Position numbers and translations under genes: made by a program. A DNA stretch of 9,828 bases from an uncultured Bacillaceae bacterium (GTDB lineage Bacteria; Bacillota; Bacilli; Bacillales; Amphibacillaceae), in NCBI GenBank assembly GCA_945639745.1, contig CALZEK010000037.1, positions 1 through 9,828 on the forward strand. Reading direction: 5' to 3'. The notes under the pieces are model-generated. The model saw only the letters and a program-made list of their open reading frames with translations, made no database searches and was not told the DNA's origin. Below are positions 6,775-9,828 of this stretch, one piece after another. Numbering within the stretch: position 1 is the stretch's first letter; each line of letters begins with the position of its first letter.

Positions 6775-7418
6775 TAATATTCCACATCCCTTTTCATTTT
6801 AAAGCAATATAATGCTATTAATATTATGATAACAAAGTAAATCGGATGGACTATATAATTAAATATCGTTGTATAACTATATAAGAATGCTAACAATAAT
6901 TTAATGACTGACCAAATTAAAACAATTATTAAATTTAAATTAATGATTGAAATTTTTTCATTAAATATCATTTGAACGATAACAATAACAATTAATAAAA
7001 CTAAATACATCAATGTGTTTGTTGTTCCATTATCAATGTAATTAATAAATTCAAATATTAGTGAAGCACCAATAAATATAGGGATAAACGCTTCAAGATA
7101 TGTATTTAATGGCACTTTTTTATTTCTCACATTAATTATAATATTAATTAGTCCTAACAAACTTGCCACATAAAAAGCACTTGAATTACTTGGATAAGCA
7201 AGGATAGCTAAAGGATCATTTATAAATTTGGGTAAATTAACAATGATTTTTCCTAACCAAATATAGATAACTAGATTAATTAATAAAGAAGAAATAGCTT
7301 CTATTTGTTTTTTACGTGTGTTTTTAGATTGTTCGGATTGAATATAGAAATATCCAAGACCGATTAGAAAACTAGCAATTAATATACTTATTGATTTTAT
7401 TACTGTTATCGATGGCAT
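6774..7418 (-). CDS. Polytopic membrane protein, Lgt-like without catalytic residues
   Basis: This 214-aa hydrophobic protein has about six or seven membrane segments. By eye its layout follows Lgt (prolipoprotein diacylglyceryl transferase). The stretch from WLGKIIVNLPKFINDPLAIL (about 54-73) resembles the Lgt segment before HGG, then comes a loop with NKKVPLNTYLEA. FINYIDNG (about 124-131) sits where Lgt has GRxGNFIN-x-E-x-x-G. The Lgt His-Gly-Gly and the GRxGNF arginine are absent, so lipidation activity is unlikely. Calling it a degenerate Lgt relative is an inference from memory, not a search result. The ATG at 7418 has GGAGGG 6 nt away. It is the first gene of the ccdA-thioredoxin-two-component operon and may serve as sensor partner or redox accessory. 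It contains one cysteine, near its C-terminus. Confidence 0.8.
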   Translation of the reverse strand: MPSITVIKSISILIASFLIGLGYFYIQSEQSKNTRKKQIEAISSLLINLVIYIWLGKIIVNLPKFINDPLAILAYPSNSSAFYVASLLGLINIIINVRNKKVPLNTYLEAFIPIFIGASLIFEFINYIDNGTTNTLMYLVLLIVIVIVQMIFNEKISIINLNLIIVLIWSVIKLLLAFLYSYTTIFNYIVHPIYFVIIILIALYCFKMKRDVEY

Positions 7419-7444
7419 TTAGACCCTCCAAACTTTAACTCTAA

Positions 7445-7478
7445 AATATAGTATAACCTACAATTATGAAAATATGAT
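7445..7478 (-). promoter_or_regulatory. Candidate promoter of the redox/two-component operon
   Basis: The minus strand carries TATACT (7455-7450), overlapping TATATT (7450-7445), both good -10 hexamers about 30 nt before the start codon at 7418. The matching -35 region is weak (TTTTCA or ATCATA), so activator-assisted transcription is possible. GGAGGG follows before the start. Placement is tentative. Confidence 0.45.
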
Positions 7479-7530
7479 GAATGCGACCTTTTCCAACTGA
7501 TGTTTAGCCTTATTTATGAACTAATTATGA
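7464..7530. repeat. Three TTATGA words upstream of the redox operon
   Basis: TTATGA occurs on the plus strand at 7464-7469, 7514-7519 and 7525-7530 (TCATAA on the operon strand). The last two are 11 bp apart in the pair TTATGAACTAATTATGACAA, one helical turn, as in OmpR-family direct-repeat operators. The first lies 50 bp away, close to the -35 region of the operon promoter. The repeat is seen; a role as operator for the encoded regulator is inferred, and the AT-rich context makes chance possible. Confidence 0.35.
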
Positions 7531-7550
7531 CAACCCTTATTATTAACTAT

Positions 7551-7588
7551 AAAAAAGCCTAATAGAAATATTTCTATTAGGCTTTGTT
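7551..7588 (-). terminator. Perfect-palindrome intrinsic terminator after the GNAT gene
   Basis: 7554-7585 is a 32-nt perfect inverted repeat (AAAGCCTAATAGAAAT and its reverse complement). On the minus strand the hairpin ends in six T (7556-7551), just after the stop of the acetyltransferase gene, ending the upstream four-gene block. On the plus strand it is followed by only TTTG, so it serves mainly the minus strand. It separates that block from the redox operon promoter. Confidence 0.9.
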
Positions 7589-7592
7589 TAGC

Positions 7593-7871
7593 TTATTTTG
7601 CCAATAAATCTTGATCTGATTTATTATGTTCCATTTTTGTTCTAATATATGAACACTCTGGTACTATTTTTTTATTTTCCTGGCGAGCATATTCGATAAT
7701 CGTGTTATACAATTTACCTGCTATACCTTGACCTCTTAATTCTTCAGATACATATGTGTGGTCGACAATAATTGTTGAGGTATCTTTATCTTTATATGTG
7801 ACTTTAGCAATTGCATTTGCTTCATCTTCACCGATAAAAAATTGTTTGTTGCCTTTTTTAATTTCTGTCAT
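7593..7871 (-). CDS. Small GNAT-fold N-acetyltransferase, YjdJ-type
   Basis: This 92-aa protein is a minimal GCN5-related fold. It has the acetyl-CoA pyrophosphate loop R-G-Q-G-I-A-G-K-L (46-54) after the core strand IIVDHTYVSEEL, a helix YNTIIEYARQENKK, and the strand IVPECSYIRTKM with a conserved-position cysteine, C73. The compact length and the x-C-S motif match the small Gcn5-related family found widely in Staphylococcus and Bacillus; the substrate is unknown. The ATG at 7871 has AAAGGAGAGG upstream. It lies 49 nt after the esterase gene and is followed by a strong terminator, so it is the last gene of its transcript. Confidence 0.92.
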   Translation of the reverse strand: MTEIKKGNKQFFIGEDEANAIAKVTYKDKDTSTIIVDHTYVSEELRGQGIAGKLYNTIIEYARQENKKIVPECSYIRTKMEHNKSDQDLLAK

Positions 7872-7920
7872 AGTTACCTCTCCTTTATTTATATCTTAAC
7901 ATATTTTTTTATTTTTTTAA

Positions 7921-8667
7921 TTATTTAGAATTTAAAAATTCGATTGATTTTGAATAAATTAAATCTTTATCATTATCTAAAGTTGCTACATGATAACTGT
8001 TTTTTAATTCAATAAATTTCTTTTGTTTACTACTTACTTGATTATAAATAGAGCGTGAATTTTCTGGTGGAACGACATGATCAACATTTGAAGAAAAGAT
8101 AAGAATGGGCATTGTTATCTTAGTTAGATTCATTTTTACTAACTTCATTAATTCAATAATATCTCCCATTGATTTTATCGGTGTTTTATCATATGCAAGT
8201 TCTGTAATATCTTCTTTTTTAATGTCTGAACCAATACCTGGGATAAATCTTTCTGACTTATCTTTTTTTGCTTCATAATACTCGGTCATTTTAGGTAATT
8301 CTATTGCAGCATTCACTAAAATAATTCCTGCTAAGTCTGGATAACGTTCACCTAAGTATAATGCAAGTGTTCCTCCCATAGATAAACCTGCAATATAAAT
8401 TTCATCACACATTTCCATTAACTTCTCAAGTCCTGCTTCCACATCTTTAATCCAATCTAAATAAGATGCCATTTCCATCTGTTCTGGGAATGTGCCGTGC
8501 CCAGTTAATCTTGGCCCTAAAACCGTATAGCCCGCTTCAGCTAAAGATTCACCATAGTCATACATGCTTTGTGTTGTTCCAGTGAATCCGTGAATAACTA
8601 ATACGCCTGTTTTATTTCCGGGAAAGTAAAAAGCTTCTGCTCCCTTTTGAATTTGATTTCTATCCAT
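7921..8667 (-). CDS. Carboxylesterase / monoacylglycerol lipase, Est30-like
   Basis: This 248-aa cytoplasmic alpha/beta hydrolase cleaves short carboxylic or monoacylglycerol esters in the family's known members. The oxyanion loop is HGFTG (26-30), the nucleophile is S96 in GLSMGG, the acid is D196 in SSNVDHVVPP and the base is H226 in NSYHVATLD. This is nearly the same spacing as the triad of Geobacillus Est30. Length is typical and no signal peptide is present. The ATG at 8667 has AAAGGA about 9 nt upstream. It lies 24 nt after csaA. In many Bacillales the homologous gene sits beside secG and rnr; here it does not. Confidence 0.94.
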   Translation of the reverse strand: MDRNQIQKGAEAFYFPGNKTGVLVIHGFTGTTQSMYDYGESLAEAGYTVLGPRLTGHGTFPEQMEMASYLDWIKDVEAGLEKLMEMCDEIYIAGLSMGGTLALYLGERYPDLAGIILVNAAIELPKMTEYYEAKKDKSERFIPGIGSDIKKEDITELAYDKTPIKSMGDIIELMKLVKMNLTKITMPILIFSSNVDHVVPPENSRSIYNQVSSKQKKFIELKNSYHVATLDNDKDLIYSKSIEFLNSK

Positions 8668-8691
8668 CTCAACACATCCTTTATCACAATT

Positions 8692-9021
8692 TCAGCTTAT
8701 TTTAGTTCCATTTGGTACGTTCAGATCTGGCTTTAATAATACAACTTTCTCATCACTTGGAACCGCACCTAAAACGAGGACTTCTGACTTATATCCTGCT
8801 ATCCTTAACGGAGGAAAATTAACAATTGCTGTCACTTGTATACCAATTAAATCAGAGGGATGATAGTTATCAGTTATTTGTGCGGATGACTGCTTGATAC
8901 CATAGTCACCAAAATCGATTTTTAATTTTAATGCTGGTTTCTTTGCTTCTTTAAAAAATTCAGCTTCAAGCACTGTACCTACTCTTAAATCAAGCTTTAA
9001 AAAATCGTCAATACTTGTCAA
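8692..9021 (-). CDS. csaA: CsaA, tRNA-binding-domain chaperone-like protein
   Basis: This 109-aa protein is one OB-fold of the tRNA-binding/Trbp111 type, in the same family as the C-terminal domain of methionyl-tRNA synthetase. In B. subtilis CsaA is reported as a dimeric, export-related chaperone. Matching segments include LDLRVGTVLEAE, IKQSSAQIT, IVNFPPLRIAGYKSEVLVLG and PNGTKI near the end. The start is a TTG at 9021, preceded by AGGGA inside the end of the MBL gene. The two genes are 1 nt apart, so translation is probably coupled. No in-frame ATG would keep the conserved N-terminal strand. The next gene is the esterase. Confidence 0.93.
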   Translation of the reverse strand: MTSIDDFLKLDLRVGTVLEAEFFKEAKKPALKLKIDFGDYGIKQSSAQITDNYHPSDLIGIQVTAIVNFPPLRIAGYKSEVLVLGAVPSDEKVVLLKPDLNVPNGTKIS

Positions 9022-9022
9022 T

Positions 9023-9808
9023 TCAATCCCTGCCTTTTATTAATAGAAGATTGTTTTTATGTGCTGCTTTCATTCCTTGATAAAATGGAAACCTTTTCAT
9101 AAGTTCTTGTTCAATATCTTCATTGTTCTTTATACTATCTAAATACCATAAAGTAAAATCAATCCGTTTTTGATAATCTTTTGTAGCTTTTCCATGACCA
9201 GGAATTAATAAATCAACTTTATTATCATGACAGACCCTTTGCATTAATTGTGTCGTTTGATAATAATCAAGATAGCTACTTGTAATAAATGGAAATTCGA
9301 CATCAGATAAATAATCACCAACAATAAGCGTTTGTAAGTTTTTAATATAAAAAAATAAACCATCATCTGTGTGGCCAGGCGACAAATAGAAAGTACATTC
9401 TAAGTCCCCTAGTTGGATTTGTGTTTTATTTTCATCTATTGCGATATTAACATGCGGAAATTTAATTGGATATGAGCGTGTTACATAATATATTTTGTCA
9501 AATTCAAATATATCAGTTAAAGTCTCTTTTTTATTTGGCTTTAATTTTAAAGCCTCAGAAGCAATAATAATCGCTTCTGGAAAGGCTCCTACTCCAATAA
9601 TATGATCGAAATCACTATGAGTAATTACTAAATAAAGTTGTTTGTTTTTCAATTTTAACTTGATATATTCTTTTATTTTTGCTATTTCATTTGGTAACCA
9701 ATTCGGATCAACTAATATTATTGCTTCTTTTCCTTCAATAACTGTTGATGTTGTTTCATATAATTCACTTTGGAAAACTGTTAAATATGCAGTTTTATAT
9801 TGAATCAT
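9023..9808 (-). CDS. MBL-fold metallo-hydrolase with an HxDxDH variant motif
   Basis: This 261-aa metallo-beta-lactamase-fold hydrolase has unknown substrate. The metal motif is H64-S-D66-F-D68-H69, with Asp in place of the second His of HxHxDH. The remaining ligands are H146 (SPGHTDDG), D165 (IVGDYLSDV) and H205 (LIPGHGKATKD), so a two-metal site can still form with an altered ligand. Domain length and strand order are those of the general glyoxalase II/quorum-lactonase-like group; there is no signal peptide. The ATG at 9808 has AGGAGA 7 nt upstream, and the gene runs directly into csaA. The promoter is probably at or beyond the window edge. The family is firm; the reaction is not known. Confidence 0.9.
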   Translation of the reverse strand: MIQYKTAYLTVFQSELYETTSTVIEGKEAIILVDPNWLPNEIAKIKEYIKLKLKNKQLYLVITHSDFDHIIGVGAFPEAIIIASEALKLKPNKKETLTDIFEFDKIYYVTRSYPIKFPHVNIAIDENKTQIQLGDLECTFYLSPGHTDDGLFFYIKNLQTLIVGDYLSDVEFPFITSSYLDYYQTTQLMQRVCHDNKVDLLIPGHGKATKDYQKRIDFTLWYLDSIKNNEDIEQELMKRFPFYQGMKAAHKNNLLLIKGRD

Positions 9809-9828
9809 GTTAAATCTCCTATAGTACT

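Noticed and set aside
7893..7901. Extended -10-like TGTTAAGAT before the GNAT gene
   Set aside because: It would place the start of the RNA on the ribosome binding site and has no -35, so read-through from the esterase gene is more likely.
1..9828. CRISPR arrays, tRNA/rRNA genes, insertion sequences, prophage or toxin-antitoxin genes
   Set aside because: No spaced direct repeats, RNA gene cores, transposase motifs or terminal inverted repeats were seen on reading both strands; the window looks like chromosomal core and metabolic genes.

Overview
The window is AT-rich, tightly packed DNA from a low-GC Bacillota. The riboflavin order ribD-ribE-ribBA-ribH behind an FMN riboswitch, strong AGGAGG-type ribosome binding sites, CsaA and an Est30-like carboxylesterase point to the Bacillales, perhaps Staphylococcaceae or a relative. 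The species is an inference and cannot be fixed from the sequence. All genes except one run on the minus strand.

Right block (9808 to 7593, minus): an MBL-fold hydrolase, csaA, a monoacylglycerol-lipase/Est30-type carboxylesterase and a small YjdJ-type GNAT protein. They are spaced 1, 24 and 49 nt apart and end at a 32-nt perfect palindromic terminator (7554-7585).

Middle block (7418 to 3633, minus): a compact five-gene operon. It encodes a multi-pass membrane protein with the layout of prolipoprotein diacylglyceryl transferase (Lgt) but without its catalytic residues, CcdA (thiol electron carrier through the membrane), a membrane-anchored ResA/TlpA-like thioredoxin with WCPPC, an OmpR-type response regulator and a short-loop sensor kinase. 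Genes overlap or are at most 32 nt apart. The layout suggests an extracytoplasmic thiol-redox pathway with its own two-component regulator. The kinase has a single cysteine, placed at the outer face of TM1, and its ATP-binding G1 box lacks the usual Asp/Asn. Three TTATGA words lie upstream of the operon.

A single plus-strand gene (3332-3643) encodes an unrecognised 103-aa protein and overlaps the kinase gene tail to tail.

Left block (about 3280 to 1, minus): the riboflavin operon. A promoter feeds a canonical FMN (RFN) riboswitch, then a long leader with two extra hairpins and an intrinsic terminator, then ribD, ribE, ribBA and the first bases of a gene expected to be ribH. ribD is interrupted by one in-frame TAA (2530-2532) exactly between the deaminase and reductase domains. 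The reading frame continues unbroken after the stop, so this is a nonsense change (or a base-call error) and not a frameshift.
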